From contig NC_085137.1 of the NCBI RefSeq assembly GCF_035046485.1, forward strand, positions 2,519,977 through 2,583,976: a stretch of DNA of 64,000 nt. The letters run 5' to 3'. The notes below the pieces were generated by a model. The model had not been told where the DNA came from. It ran no database searches and worked only from the letters and a program-made list of their open reading frames with translations. The DNA is from Aedes albopictus (lineage: Eukaryota; Arthropoda; Insecta; Diptera; Culicidae). The position numbers and the translations under genes were made by a program. Of the stretch, positions 1 through 9,871 are shown one piece after another (the stretch's first letter is position 1; the number at the start of each line of letters is the position of its first letter).

Positions 1-728
1 GCCGGCGAAACTTTGATACAACTTGGGGTCTAAACCCCAAGTATATCAAATGGATTTACACAACTGTTGTTCGGCCAATATTGGCCTATGGATGTTTTGT
101 GTGGGGGTGAGAACGATACATCAAAGTTAGCCCATCTCTAAAGGATGTGCTCAATGGCGATGTCTGGAGCGTTCTCTTCAACTCCTACGGCAGCGCTCGA
201 AATTCTCTTTGACGTTGCTCCACTACACATTCATCTCAAACAAGAAGCACTTTCTTGCACTTACCGTCTACGGGTACTCGGTCACACACACCTCGTTGTT
301 TCCACTTTTGGTGAATTTATTGGGACAACATTGTCTTTGCTCCAAGTGATCTTACAATTGCTTGTAATTTCCCATATAGGTCATTTTCTACTAAATTCCT
401 TTCCCGGGAAGAGTGGACATCTGGATATCTGTAAAGAAGTATTTCAGGCGGCATCGTATGTTACACTGATGGCTCCCTTCTCGAAGGTCGAGCAGGTGCT
501 GGTGTTTATTCTCGTGAGCTAAGGCTGTATCAGTCTTACTCACTCGGTAGACACTGCACCGTTTTTCAGGCCGAAATCTTTGCTCTTTTGGCGCGGCTTT
601 CTGAGCTGGCGACCAGCGGTCCGCCGCAGTCATCTTACAAATCTGTCAAAGCAGAATTGCAGCATCCTGGTCAAAGCATTGACTGGCCACTGCCGACTCA
701 GCTATCACATGGCGAATATTCAGCAAGC
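1..728 (+). pseudogene. 3' part of ORF2 of a LOA-like non-LTR retrotransposon (RT thumb, RNase H), cut by window edge
   Basis: Broken frames on the plus strand match the same family seen on the minus strand at 4930-8159, including the shared string SSTPTAALE-LFDVAPLHIH. Around 460-600 a different frame reads YTDGSLLEGRAGAGVYS and then FQAEIFALLARLSELA, an RNase H signature with Asp in TDGS and Glu in QAEI. A conserved LTGHCRLSYHM segment follows at about 690-712. RNase H at the ORF2 C-terminus is known for the I and LOA/R1-related groups. The copy has stops and frameshifts (for example an early stop in the first 40 bases) and is not functional. It continues beyond the window start, and its final zinc-binding tail resumes at 840 after a SINE insertion. 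Confidence 0.8.
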
Positions 729-830
729 ACTCGCAAAATGTGAGTTCTTTCTTCGGAAGGGAAGTAAAGCGTGGGTCCCGAGATGAACTAGCCTAGGGCT
801 AAAAATCTCGTTAATACAGATAAAAAAAAA
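729..830 (+). mobile_element. 5'-truncated SINE copy inserted in the non-LTR ORF2
   Basis: This 102-bp piece is nearly identical to the 3' half of the full SINE at 3046-3231 (shared block with GGAAGGGAAGTAAAGCGTGG and ATCTCGTTAATACAGATAAA, then an A-run). It is bounded by a 9-bp direct repeat TCAGCAAGC at 720-728 and 831-839, the expected target duplication of LINE-driven retroposition. Removing the SINE and one repeat restores an open frame of the host retrotransposon. Confidence 0.85.
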
Positions 831-918
831 TCAGCAAGCTGATTCATTTGCATGTGATAGCTGTGAATCTGATTATGAAACTTCGTATCATTTGCGGTGG
901 CACAAATGTCCCAAATAG
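831..918 (+). pseudogene. C-terminal zinc-knuckle tail of the same non-LTR ORF2
   Basis: From 841 the frame reads DSFACDSCESDYETSYHL and ends RWHKCPK then TAG at 916-918. The C-x2-C...H...C pattern (Cys in CDSC, His in YHL, Cys in KCP) matches the C-terminal nucleic-acid-binding motif of LOA/Jockey-like ORF2 proteins. It is in frame with the LTGHCRL segment upstream once the SINE at 729-830 is removed, so the SINE split an ORF2 tail that was otherwise still readable. Confidence 0.8.
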
Positions 919-1452
919 AGGATAACGTGCCTTAGGAGCCGGTCTGCTGATAGCACCCCTTCGAAAACATTGTATTTGGTAAAAGCCCATATCTTTACCA
1001 ATTTGCGTCCGATTTCGAAAGTCTAGATCACATTCAAGGGAAAATACGTCAAAGAAACACTAAACATAACTTGCCTGAATTTTTGCCAAAAAAAAAAATG
1101 TAAAATATGTATAAACTTAGACCAAATTTAAATTAACATTTACAGTAAAACTTAAGGTAGTGTCGCTGGCTGGTTCGATACAGTAGCGAGTTAAGGAGAT
1201 ATTCTTGTTAACCGTAACACAGCGCAATATACATGATTGTCGCTTATTTTTTAAAATGTGAACACGCGAGAAAGGCACCATCACCGCTAGAAGGATTAAT
1301 TAGGGTTTTTCTTCCACATGATCTCATTGGTTCCAGTGATTTTAATCACTCAAACCGAGGTCAACCGAGTTAGATAAGTAGTGTTAAATGATACAAACAC
1401 CTGCCAAGAGAATTCATGATTAAATTGATAAAATTGACGCATCCAATGCAAA
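919..1452. other. AT-rich stretch without a recognised gene
   Basis: No convincing coding or RNA signal is seen. The first bases are presumably the 3'UTR of the non-LTR copy ending at 918. Confidence 0.5.
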
Positions 1453-1708
1453 TCTATATATATAAAAATGCAGTGGCATACGTGGGACCGCGCATAACTT
1501 GCGAACGGGTGGTCCGATTTGGGTCGTCTAAGTTTTGTTCTGTTAGTTTTCACCCAAGGAAGGTTTATGAAGCCTAAAACATGGGAAAATTGAGAGTTTT
1601 TGAAAATCGGGTTTTCATACATTTTGAACGGGGACTTGGGCGCTTGGCTAGGGACTCGAAACGTCAAAAAACGCAGTAGGCAAGACAAAGTTTGCCGGGT
1701 ACAGCTAG
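1453..1708 (+). mobile_element. Helitron-like non-autonomous element
   Basis: The 256-bp segment starts TCTATATATATAAAAATG and ends in CTAG. A short hairpin (GGCAA, seven-base loop, TTGCC) lies about ten bases before the CTAG. The flanks are A on the left and T on the right, with no target duplication. TC start, 3' hairpin, CTRR end and A/T insertion are the known hallmarks of Helitrons. It has no coding capacity. Confidence 0.65.
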
Positions 1709-1798
1709 TTTAAAGTAAATGCAGTTATTTGAATTTAAGAGTGCTCTCTCACTCACATGTTATACCCATTAAAAAAAGAAAAAGTAATCCGTACATAC

Positions 1799-2713
1799 CG
1801 TTAGCTTTTGATACTTTATCTTCATGCTTTCGATTTCCATCATGAGTAAATTTTTCGGCTTCTTGGGTGAATTGCCCAGCGGATAACAGTTGACCTTGTT
1901 CTCTTCGTTGTCCTGCGGTTTGTACTTCGGGTGACCGCACAGCATCGGAGTAAGGATGATGATCTCGTAGTTGCACGTCGACGTTTCCTTCAGAGAGTAC
2001 ACCTCGTTTTTGCCATGAAGATAGCACACGTAGAGCACTTTCGTAACTCGAGGTTCGCCGTTCAAGTCGCAAACCGTGCCGGAGTCCATCTCCAGTTCCA
2101 GATACGGCAAATTTAGCCCATCAATTTTTTTGTACTTCATTTTTTCTCCTTCCGCTTCCGATTTCTCATATTGAGCCTTGAGGTTGGCCGTTTTCTGCTT
2201 GTCCCATTTGCCGAGATAGTATTCTTGCAATTTGCTCGTTTTTTCGTGACGTTCTTCATGGTACTGCTTGATGTAATTACCATGGCATACCTCGTAGGTC
2301 CAGTAGCTTTCGATCCTATACGAACAGGAATGGGTGAACAGAGGAACCAGCAGGTCAATCGGACTTGGACCACTGTATTGGATTTCTCCGTCCAGCTCCT
2401 TGGGGGCAATGGAAGGAATGATGCATTTATATTTCTCCTTGTTCGATGTCGATACAACAATCTCTTCATCCTCCAAAGCGTTGGTCTGAAATGTTAAAAG
2501 AATATTAATTTATTATCATTTTTTTCTAAGGATTGTAACATCAATGACGAAACCTACCAGCAGATCATCTTTACCGTGCCAGGCTATTGTATGAAGGACG
2601 GTGTCGTCGAAGCCTTTCGGGTCATGAGCTCTAGCTGTGTCGCCCAGCAATGCGAGCAAAGTTATCACTAGAATTTTGTTGTTAAGCTTAAATTCCACTA
2701 GTGAGAACACCAT
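1799..2713 (-). CDS. ERLEC1: Endoplasmic reticulum lectin 1 (ERLEC1/XTP3-B, OS-9 family), first two coding exons
   Basis: Exon 1 (2713-2558) starts with a hydrophobic signal peptide (residues about 13-29, KILVITLLALLGDTARA) and ends at a GT donor. A 72-bp intron (2557-2486) leads to exon 2 (2485-1799), which ends at ACG/GTATGT. Together they give 281 codons in frame (phase 0 at the first junction). Exon 2 holds a mannose-6-phosphate receptor homology (PRKCSH) domain: YWTYEVCHGNYIKQYHEE, GTVCDL, YVCYLH, then ETSTCNYEIIILTPMLCGHPKY with the paired cysteines and Gln, Arg, Glu and Tyr positions used for glycan binding. Family role: luminal ER lectin that recognises trimmed N-glycans on misfolded glycoproteins and passes them to the Hrd1 ERAD complex. 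ERLEC1 normally has a second such domain; it must lie left of this window. OS-9 itself is a less likely alternative. Confidence 0.85.
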
Positions 2714-3657
2714 CTTCCTGCTTTTTCATAGACCTAAATAATTAACTTTTGAAATGACTGACTTTTTCTCTTCTGGATCTGGATTAAAAGAAATACGTGT
2801 TTTGTTGTGCACTTCAACACGATGACAAACTAATGGAGTGCGTTCACAGATGAAGGGGAAAATTACTACACGCCCATTGCAAATGCGTGTAAGTGGGCTA
2901 AGTAACCATTTATGCATTGGTATATCAAACAGCCGAAAAATGGGTAGCTTTTGAACATTTTGATGAGAACCATGAAAACAGCTGCTTATGCAGCATCGTG
3001 ATATAAAGAATTTCACATTGCTCATTTGTGATTTAATTAAGGCTCGTGGAACGGATCTGGTGTGATGGTTAGAACACTTGACTATCACGCCGAGGACCTG
3101 GGATCGAATCCCACTCCCGACAAAACTCACAAAATGTGGGGTTTTCCTTCGGAAGGGAAGTAAAGCGTGGGTCCCGAGATGAACTAGCCTAGGGCTGAAA
3201 ATCTCGTTAATACAGATAAACAAAAAAAAAAAATTAAGGCTCAAGAAATCACAATTCAATCATGTAACAGCTCTTGAAAAGCAGTATTTCCGCTCAAAAT
3301 CACAATGCTGTGTTTGAAAATGATTTAACTGATTTGCTGTTTTTGAGTAGTTCCTGTACTTCATCTCAAGACTTGAATCAAGGAACCTAAAAATGGGTAG
3401 ATTTACAGCTTCGTGTATACGTGACAGTTGGTGCGCAATGTTTACAGTCGGCTTCGCGAGATTTTTATTTCGGTGAATCGAAATCAGGCAGGACTGCAAA
3501 AATTTGCAAATTTTATCATGCGTAGATAGTAGTTTAATTTGAAATATGGGCCTCCTCCTGTTTTGAGAAAATAATGTAGCGCAGCATCGTATATATAAGT
3601 GATGACCAAGGTTTTAGATAAGTATCAAGTAAATAGCTATCAATTAGAAGAGCAGCA
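2714..3657. promoter_or_regulatory. Divergent intergenic region between ERLEC1 and beta4GalT7
   Basis: About 0.94 kb separates the start codons of two head-to-head genes, so both promoters must lie here unless upstream 5'UTR exons exist. A full-length SINE occupies 3046-3231, leaving about 330 bp on the ERLEC1 side and 425 bp on the beta4GalT7 side. No clear TATA box can be assigned. Confidence 0.5.
3046..3231 (+). mobile_element. Full-length tRNA-derived SINE
   Basis: The head carries RNA polymerase III promoter boxes: an A-box-like TGGTGTGATGGTTAGAAC and a B-box-like GGATCGAATCCCAC. The tail ends in an A-rich run. Perfect 11-bp target duplications AATTAAGGCTC flank it (3035-3045 and 3232-3242). 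The 3' half is the same as the truncated copy at 729-830. The Pol III head lies between two divergent host promoters. Confidence 0.9.
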
Positions 3658-4721
3658 ATGAACATACACAATTCGATGTATGTGCGCTTCATAGGCATTA
3701 TCGTGTTGGCTGCTGTAGGAGTCATATTCCTGATCTCAAGTCTTCCCATTTCCGGTAAGTTATTGCACATTGATAAGGCCCACGTTACGAAACGTAAATT
3801 TCTACTACTTGTAGATACATGTAAATGCGAGAATCCAGTCGAACGGGATATACAACATGAACAGTTCCATCGCAGCTTCAAGGAGCTATCCCCATCGGAT
3901 AAACACAAACTAGCGATTCTGGTTCCGTTCCGGGACAGGTTCGATGAGCTCTTGCGATTTGCACCACACATATCAAGGTTTTTGAATCGTCAACGTGTAC
4001 CGTTTCACATTTTTGTACTGAATCAGAACGATCGCTATCGCTTCAATCGAGCATCGCTGATCAACGCCGGGTTTCTTTTGGTGAAGGATCAATACGATTA
4101 CATTGCTATGCACGACGTCGACTTACTTCCGTTGAACGATAATCTCAAGTACGAGTACCCTAAAAATGGACCACTGCACATCTCCGGTCCAGAATTTCAC
4201 CCGAAATATCACTACGCCACGTTCATAGGAGGAATCTTGCTTCTAAAAATCGAACACTATCAATTGCTCAATGGAATGTCCAACAAGTACTGGGGATGGG
4301 GTCTGGAGGACGACGAATTCTACGTGCGCATTAAAGAGGCAGGCCTGGAGGTGCACCGACCGAGGAACATTACAAGTGGACCGGATGATACGTTCTTGTA
4401 AGTAAATCTTCCGATGCTAAATAGCCGCCGACAACTGATTCTTGTTCTTTTTCCTTCAGGCATATTCATGACCGTTTGCACCGCAGGAGGGACACGGCCA
4501 AATGTTTTAATCAAAGGGAAGTGACACGACGAAGAGATCGTGAAACGGGACTCAATACCCTTCGGTACAGTCTAGATAGTCGACGGGAGCTGACGATTGA
4601 CGATGTGCCCGTGACCGTATTGAACTTAAACCTAGAGTGTGATAAATCTCAAACTCCCTGGTGCGAATGTGATAGCAAAGGGGATGCAAAATCTCGACTC
4701 GAAACGAAATCAAAATCTTGA
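3658..4721 (+). CDS. B4GALT7: Beta-1,4-galactosyltransferase 7 (xylosylprotein 4-beta-galactosyltransferase)
   Basis: Exon 1 is 3658-4397 and exon 2 is 4460-4721, split by a 62-bp GT-AG intron (TTCTT/GTAAGT ... CCTTCAG/G). The product has 333 residues. Residues about 9-30 form a single membrane anchor after a short cytosolic N-terminus, as in type II Golgi enzymes. The catalytic domain shows LVPFRDR (89-95), [10 protein letters not shown] with the metal-binding DVD (151-160), the hallmark WGWGLEDDE (212-220), and a C-terminal HIHD metal-binding segment directly after the intron. Family role: it transfers the first galactose onto xylose of the glycosaminoglycan linker in the Golgi and so is needed for heparan and chondroitin sulfate proteoglycans. 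Length and motifs fit a complete, functional gene. The ATG at 3658 is preceded by GCAGCA and gives the anchor its expected position. Confidence 0.93.
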
Positions 4722-4911
4722 ATTTGATCGTCCGTAATGGAGTACTTTCAGTTATCGCATTTGTGTTCCTCGAAATCTGGTTTGCTAAAATTTCATTTAC
4801 TCTTCGTTGTTCCTCAGGGGTTGCGAATTACCTACGTTCGGAATATGATAAAGGCCGTGAAGAAGGTCATCATACTGATATACTCATTGATGTCATGCAC
4901 CTGTTATTTTC

Positions 4912-4917
4912 AATAAA
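4912..4917 (+). terminator. Polyadenylation signal AATAAA of beta4GalT7
   Basis: AATAAA lies 191 bp after the TGA stop at 4719-4721, before the start of the retrotransposon remnant at about 4930. Confidence 0.6.
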
Positions 4918-4929
4918 TCCAATTAAGTT

Positions 4930-7900
4930 TTGAACCGGTTGTCTATCAACAAGTGTGAACTGCCCTGATGGATATGAAAACCCGTCCTTCGAACGATGTC
5001 CACTCTTCCCGGGAAGGGAATTTCGTAGAAAATGTCCCATATGGGAAATTACAAGCAATTGTAAGATCACTTGGAGCAAAGATAATTTTGTCCCAATTCA
5101 CCAAAAGTGGAAACAACGAGGTGTGTGTTGATGTGCGGTTCACAGGAGTTTCCTCTAGTAGACCGAGTACCCGTAGACGGTAAGTGCAAGAAAGGGCTTC
5201 TTGTTTGAGATGAATGTGTAGTGGAGCAACGTCAAAGAGAACTTCGAGCGCTGCCGTGGGAGTTGAAGAGAACGTTCCAGACATCGCCATTAAGCACATC
5301 CTTTGCAGATGACCCAACTTTGATTGGATCGTTCTTATTGCACACTTTTGCCACCACACAAGACATCCATAGGCCAATATTGGCCGAACAACAGTTGTGT
5401 CGATCCATTTGATATACTTGGGTTTTAGACTCCATTGCAGGCATTGCCCGAAGGCCATACAAGCTTTCTTGATTCTGAACTCAACATGAGGTGTCCAGGA
5501 AAGCTTGGAATCAAGAATGACTCCAACGTACTTTACCTGTTCAGTCACATTGATTTCAGAATCAAAGAGACGTAAAGTTCGGTTTCGCTTTTCCGTGAAA
5601 AGAACAATAGATGTTTTACTCGGATTAACCGAAAGGCCATATTGGCGACACCAACCCTCAACTACCTGAAGGGCACTTTGCATCAGGTTGAAAAGGGTGC
5701 TGATACACATACCAACTAACAATGCTAGGTAGTCGTCGGCAAAACCATAAGTAGGAGAACCGCTATTATTGAGTTGCCTCAACAGCGTATCTGCTACGAG
5801 ATTCCACAAAAGCGGTGATAAGACTCCCCCTTGGGGGCATACACAAACACTCAATTTCCTAATCCCTGCTAGACGCAATGTCAAGAAGAAATATCGGTTT
5901 TTGGGCATTTGATGAATCCAATTGGAAATCATTGGAGATATACCATGACTCCGTGCAGCTTCCAATGTGGCATCGAAAGGCACATTGTCAAAGGCACCCT
6001 CGATATCTAAGAGAACACCCAAACAAGATTGCTTTTAAGCGAATGCTTTCTCGATATCGTTAACAACCTTGTGTAAAAGAGTCACAGTGGACTTACATCT
6101 GGTAGCCATGTTGGTTCACATGAAGAGGCACGGTGGCCAGATGAACATCACGGATGTGAGGATCCACAATGCGTTCTAAGCATTTCAGAAGAAAAGAGGT
6201 CAAACTGATAGGTCTAAAACTCTTTGCTTCTTCATACGACTCACGACCCACTTTCGGAATAAACTTCACAGTAATATCCCGCCAGGATTTGGGAATACAC
6301 CCTGTAGCAAAACTGCAAACAAATATTTTTTTTCAAAACATGTTTGAAACAATCAAATCCCTTTTGAAGCAAACTAGGATAAATCCCATCTGTTCCAGGA
6401 GATTTGAAAGGAGCAAAGCTATTAAGTGCCCACTCGCCCCGATTCTATAGTTACAATACTCCGAGCCGAAGCCAGGGAATCATAACTACAAGAAAAGCCA
6501 TCAGGTTCATCCGAAGATGTAATATCTACACATCCAGGGAAGTGTGTGCTGAATAAGCATTCCAGAACTTCCTCATCAGAGGAAGTCAGATCGCCATTTG
6601 GCAAACAGAGTTCGTTCACTCGGAAATCCTTAGATTTCGCAAGAATTTTGTTTAACCGACTGACTTCACTCAAGCTGGAAACATTTGTACAAAGGTTTTT
6701 CCAGCCGGATCGTTCAGCAGACCGGAGAGCTTTCCTGTATGCCTTGCGAGCCGATCTGAAAGCCTCCGAACCAGCCGAACGTCGTCTGTTCCAACTCTTT
6801 CTACATTGTTTTCTGATTTTCACCAGATCAAAATTCCACCAAGGGGTTCCTTTTGTGATCTTCACAGACATGCTTCTTCAAAAGCTTCCATGATGAAGGT
6901 CGTTGTAGTATCAACGGCATCATCTAAATCACTTGGAGTATCCATGAAATTTGGCCGCAACCAAATCAGTAAAAAGATCTCGAGGATTTCTGAAACGCAA
7001 TGTTTGCGAAGTAACATTTAAATGTTCAAACAAGATGTAGCGATGGTCAGATAAAGATTCATCATCTGACACATGCCAATTGGTCAGCTCGTGACTAATT
7101 CTACTAGAGCAAAGCGTTATGTCTAACACTTCCTCTCTAGCAGATACCATGAAGGTTGGGCGGTTGCCTATGTTAAGTAATGCAAGATCTTCAGTACTCC
7201 ATCAAACTGGAACCTCTCAAGTTAATGTCTGAGCTGCCCCAGATGATATGGTGAGCATTTGCATCACTGGCAACAATTAGCGGAATGCCTTTTGAAGTGC
7301 AGTATGCGATGACTTGTTTGAAAGCATCCGTAGGGGATGGTTCATCATGTGGTACATACACCGAACAAAAGACGTATAGCACCGACATCTCTGGTGGTTT
7401 GTTCAGAGATGAGTGTAGCAACTATTGCGTTGTTGACAAGCACACAGGCTCGAGGCATGGCACGCGAGTTTGCCATTTCACGTTTACTGAAAGTAGCAAA
7501 CACCGGGTTCACAAGGTTTCCTAGATAGAAAGTCCCCTTACGAAAGTAAGGTCCTTGTACCAAGGCCATTTGGCTGTACCATTTTGCATAAGTCTGCAAA
7601 GATTGATCGTTGCTGTTCTTTTATGCTGAAGATTGATCTGAGCTATCCTAACCGTAGCCACTACCCAAACTAGGTAAGAATAAACTCTTCGCAATAACAG
7701 CACAACAAAGAACAACAGCAATAAAACCAGATCGGTATCGATTGGAAAACGCCAAAGGCGAGGATACACAGAATACACTGTGCGAAACCATGTAGGTTAA
7801 TCAATTAACAACATCTTCATAATCCCGCCCTTATTTAGCCTCAAGTGAGACTAAAGAAGGGCAGCTGATTGTCTCGGAGAAACACAAGGTCTACTGCACC

Positions 7901-8159
7901 ATTGCTCCGGTTAGCGCAGTAAGGGTAATATACTGTGGAGGGCGCCCTGGCACACACTAGCGCCACGAACGACTCCAGGGAACAACATTATGAATAAGTG
8001 GGCGTGAGATGCTAAAGCTTCCGTGTACGTACTTGCATGTACACGCCCCCAATGATGTTTTAATGTTTCTGTGAATCGTTGGGGGCGTTTCAACCATGTC
8101 GCCTGCGACAGGGTGGGAGCTGTCTGTCTTGTTATTAGCCGTCTTCGGTTTTAGGCAGG
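4930..8159 (-). pseudogene. LOA-like non-LTR retrotransposon, decayed, RNase H part missing
   Basis: Read on the minus strand from about 8110 down: a possible ORF1 remnant (8271-7957), an endonuclease start with RIAQINLQHKR (about 7670), the APE-type motifs SDANAHHIIWGS (about 7280) and SDHRYILFEH (about 7050), a linker region (6871-6422), then reverse transcriptase 6022-4946. The RT part reads GVLLDIEGAFDNV (motif A), PQGGVLSPLLWNLVAD, and FADDYLALLVG (catalytic FADD), followed by a thumb that matches the plus-strand copy at the window start. Several frameshifts split it into separate frames. The 3' end lacks RNase H and the zinc knuckle, and stops abruptly near 4930, close behind beta4GalT7. 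The Ty3-type element at 8160-14369 was inserted into its 5' region. Confidence 0.82.
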
Positions 8160-8309
8160 TGTGGTGATCTATATTATGAATGATACCATGTGGTATATGT
8201 GTTGAACTAGTGTGGGTGGCTGCACTAGCGAACGAACGATCCAACCACGAATAGCCGGCACCACTCGTCATTCTATCGTGCAGGCCTGACTAGATCGGAC
8301 GACATCACA
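8160..8309 (+). repeat. 5' LTR (150 bp)
   Basis: Starts TGTGGTGATC and ends CATCACA, with TG...CA ends. It is identical to 14220-14369. No obvious TATA box or AATAAA is visible, so the promoter may be an initiator type. Confidence 0.93.
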
Positions 8310-8311
8310 CG

Positions 8312-8325
8312 TGGCGACGAGATAA
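8312..8325 (+). promoter_or_regulatory. tRNA primer binding site
   Basis: Two bases after the LTR the sequence is TGGCGACGAGATAA. It starts with TGG, the complement of a tRNA CCA end. The second LTR element in this window has TGGCGACGAGG at the same 2-base offset, so the two probably use the same tRNA. The tRNA species was not identified. Confidence 0.7.
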
Positions 8326-9871
8326 ATTGGAGAAACGCGTTGAATTCTTTTCAAAGTAAATTAAGTGGTCAAGTTTGTATTAACAGCAGGTAATGAATTG
8401 AAAATTAAATCCGCGATGAGAAATATCATTCAAAATTAGAAAACAAATCGCGCCGTAGTCTGCCATTGATAAATTTGAAGCGTGACGCGAGTGAAAGGGT
8501 GCTCTACAAATGAAAAATGTGCAACCCACGCCGATGGGGGTAGAAAAGAATTTTGGATGGTGAACAGTGAAATTATGGGAAGGTTAATGTGATCACAGAA
8601 ATTGGTGGAGGAAACTAGTGATGGATGAAAGAGGAAATATGCCCTGGCAGAAAAGTGCACGGTGATGGGGATGAAAATTTTGAGAATGTGCATACGACGC
8701 GCGGCAGCCATTTTTTCATCATGCTGGGGGGACGCGCCCGCGGATGAAGAAAAAAACGAGCATCGAACGGGGCGAACAGTGATAGTGAAAGAAAACCGAA
8801 TATTCTGGTGTGGGTGATGAATGAAGCGCCGCATAGCATGCGGCGAATGGTGGTGGTGTGAATGGAAGAAATGATGATGGATGGTATGATCATTAGATCA
8901 TTAACGGCCAAGTGGTTTGCATTCAAAGTGTGGGGAAAAAAAGAGGCTGTTATCGTGTGTGGCAAGAACGAGATTTAGTGTTAGTGAGATTATGATGATT
9001 GAAAATCATGTGTGACAGCGCGGCACACGATCGGCTGTCGAGCTGATAAAGGTCATAATCATCGCACCGGATTCCTTGCTTCATGTTGGGGCCCAAATTA
9101 TGGTAATTTGTCTATGATTGGGGGCAGCAAAGGTATGTTATTATATTATATATTCAAAACAGTAAAAGCTAGCACTCTAATGGTTGCAAAGTGCTGTGTA
9201 CATCCAACCATTAATCCTATTTACCAAAGAAAATGGAAAAGAGAACCACCCTGTATTTTCCTATTTGAATCCATCAGTTATGTTCTCGCATGTCCGGAGC
9301 TCAATGATCATTTGAACTTGTATTGGTGGGCTGATCAACTTTCTTTTTATTTTGGTGTGATAGTAACTAATTTTTCTACTGGTGTGATTGGTCATTCATG
9401 CACGTATTATGAGTTTTCGGGTAGTGTGCTAATCTGAGTAATAAATTAGCAGCAGACGACTTATCGAGAATGCCGCTGGCACTGTGATTAAATTCATTGA
9501 GAGTGCGTAATGCACTGTGATTAAATTCACTGAGAGCGTATGATACGCTGTGATTAAATTCACTAATGCCGTTGGCACTGTGATTAAATTCACTGAGAGC
9601 GTTTAAAACGCTGTGATTAAATTCACTGAGAGTGCGCAATGCACTGTGATTAAATTCACTAAGAGCGTGTGATACGCTGTGTTAAATCCACCATAATGAA
9701 AGTGTATATTGTTAGAGTAAGTTGGTTGAAAATGTTTGTAGCAATATTAAATAACCACGTGTCAAGGCAGACTACAGCGCGATTAATATGAAACAATAGC
9801 CAATTTTAGTGCACATGAGATAAAAGTTGAAATGGGAAAGATGATCACACATTTATTTCTAACAGGCAATC
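8326..9871 (+). promoter_or_regulatory. Long untranslated leader with a possible intron
   Basis: The leader holds many short ATG frames before the gag start, which would hinder scanning. A strong donor-like AAAG/GTATGT stands at 9132/9133 and a good acceptor TTTATTTCTAACAG ends at 9865, six bases before the gag ATG. Removing 9133-9865 would delete 733 bases, including the hairpin array at 9471-9678. The splice sites are seen; their use is inference. Confidence 0.45.
9471..9691 (+). repeat. Tandem array of seven short palindromes in the leader
   Basis: A 33-bp unit (one spacing is 30) repeats seven times. Each unit has a short inverted repeat followed by a near-constant GTGATTAAATTCACT spacer. 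The palindromes fall into three classes: TGCC/GGCA (9471 and 9567), AGTGC/GCACT (9502 and 9631) and AGCGT/ACGCT (9535, 9598, 9664). Both arms change together between classes while the spacer stays the same. The spacer also has GTGA/TCAC ends. Because all spacings are multiples of three, the minus strand is open and reads repeated LSEFNHS, probably a by-product. Confidence 0.85.

Noticed and set aside
9012..9437. Plus-strand 141-residue frame in the LTR element leader
   Set aside because: No ATG at its start, no recognised domain, and it crosses the likely splice donor at 9133.
9376..9639. Minus-strand frame with five LSEFNHS repeats
   Set aside because: It lies antisense to the leader of the LTR element and stays open only because the palindrome spacing is a multiple of three; no start context or homology.
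9471..9691. CRISPR-like array
   Set aside because: The unit is short and palindromic with no unique spacers, and it lies in a eukaryotic retrotransposon leader.
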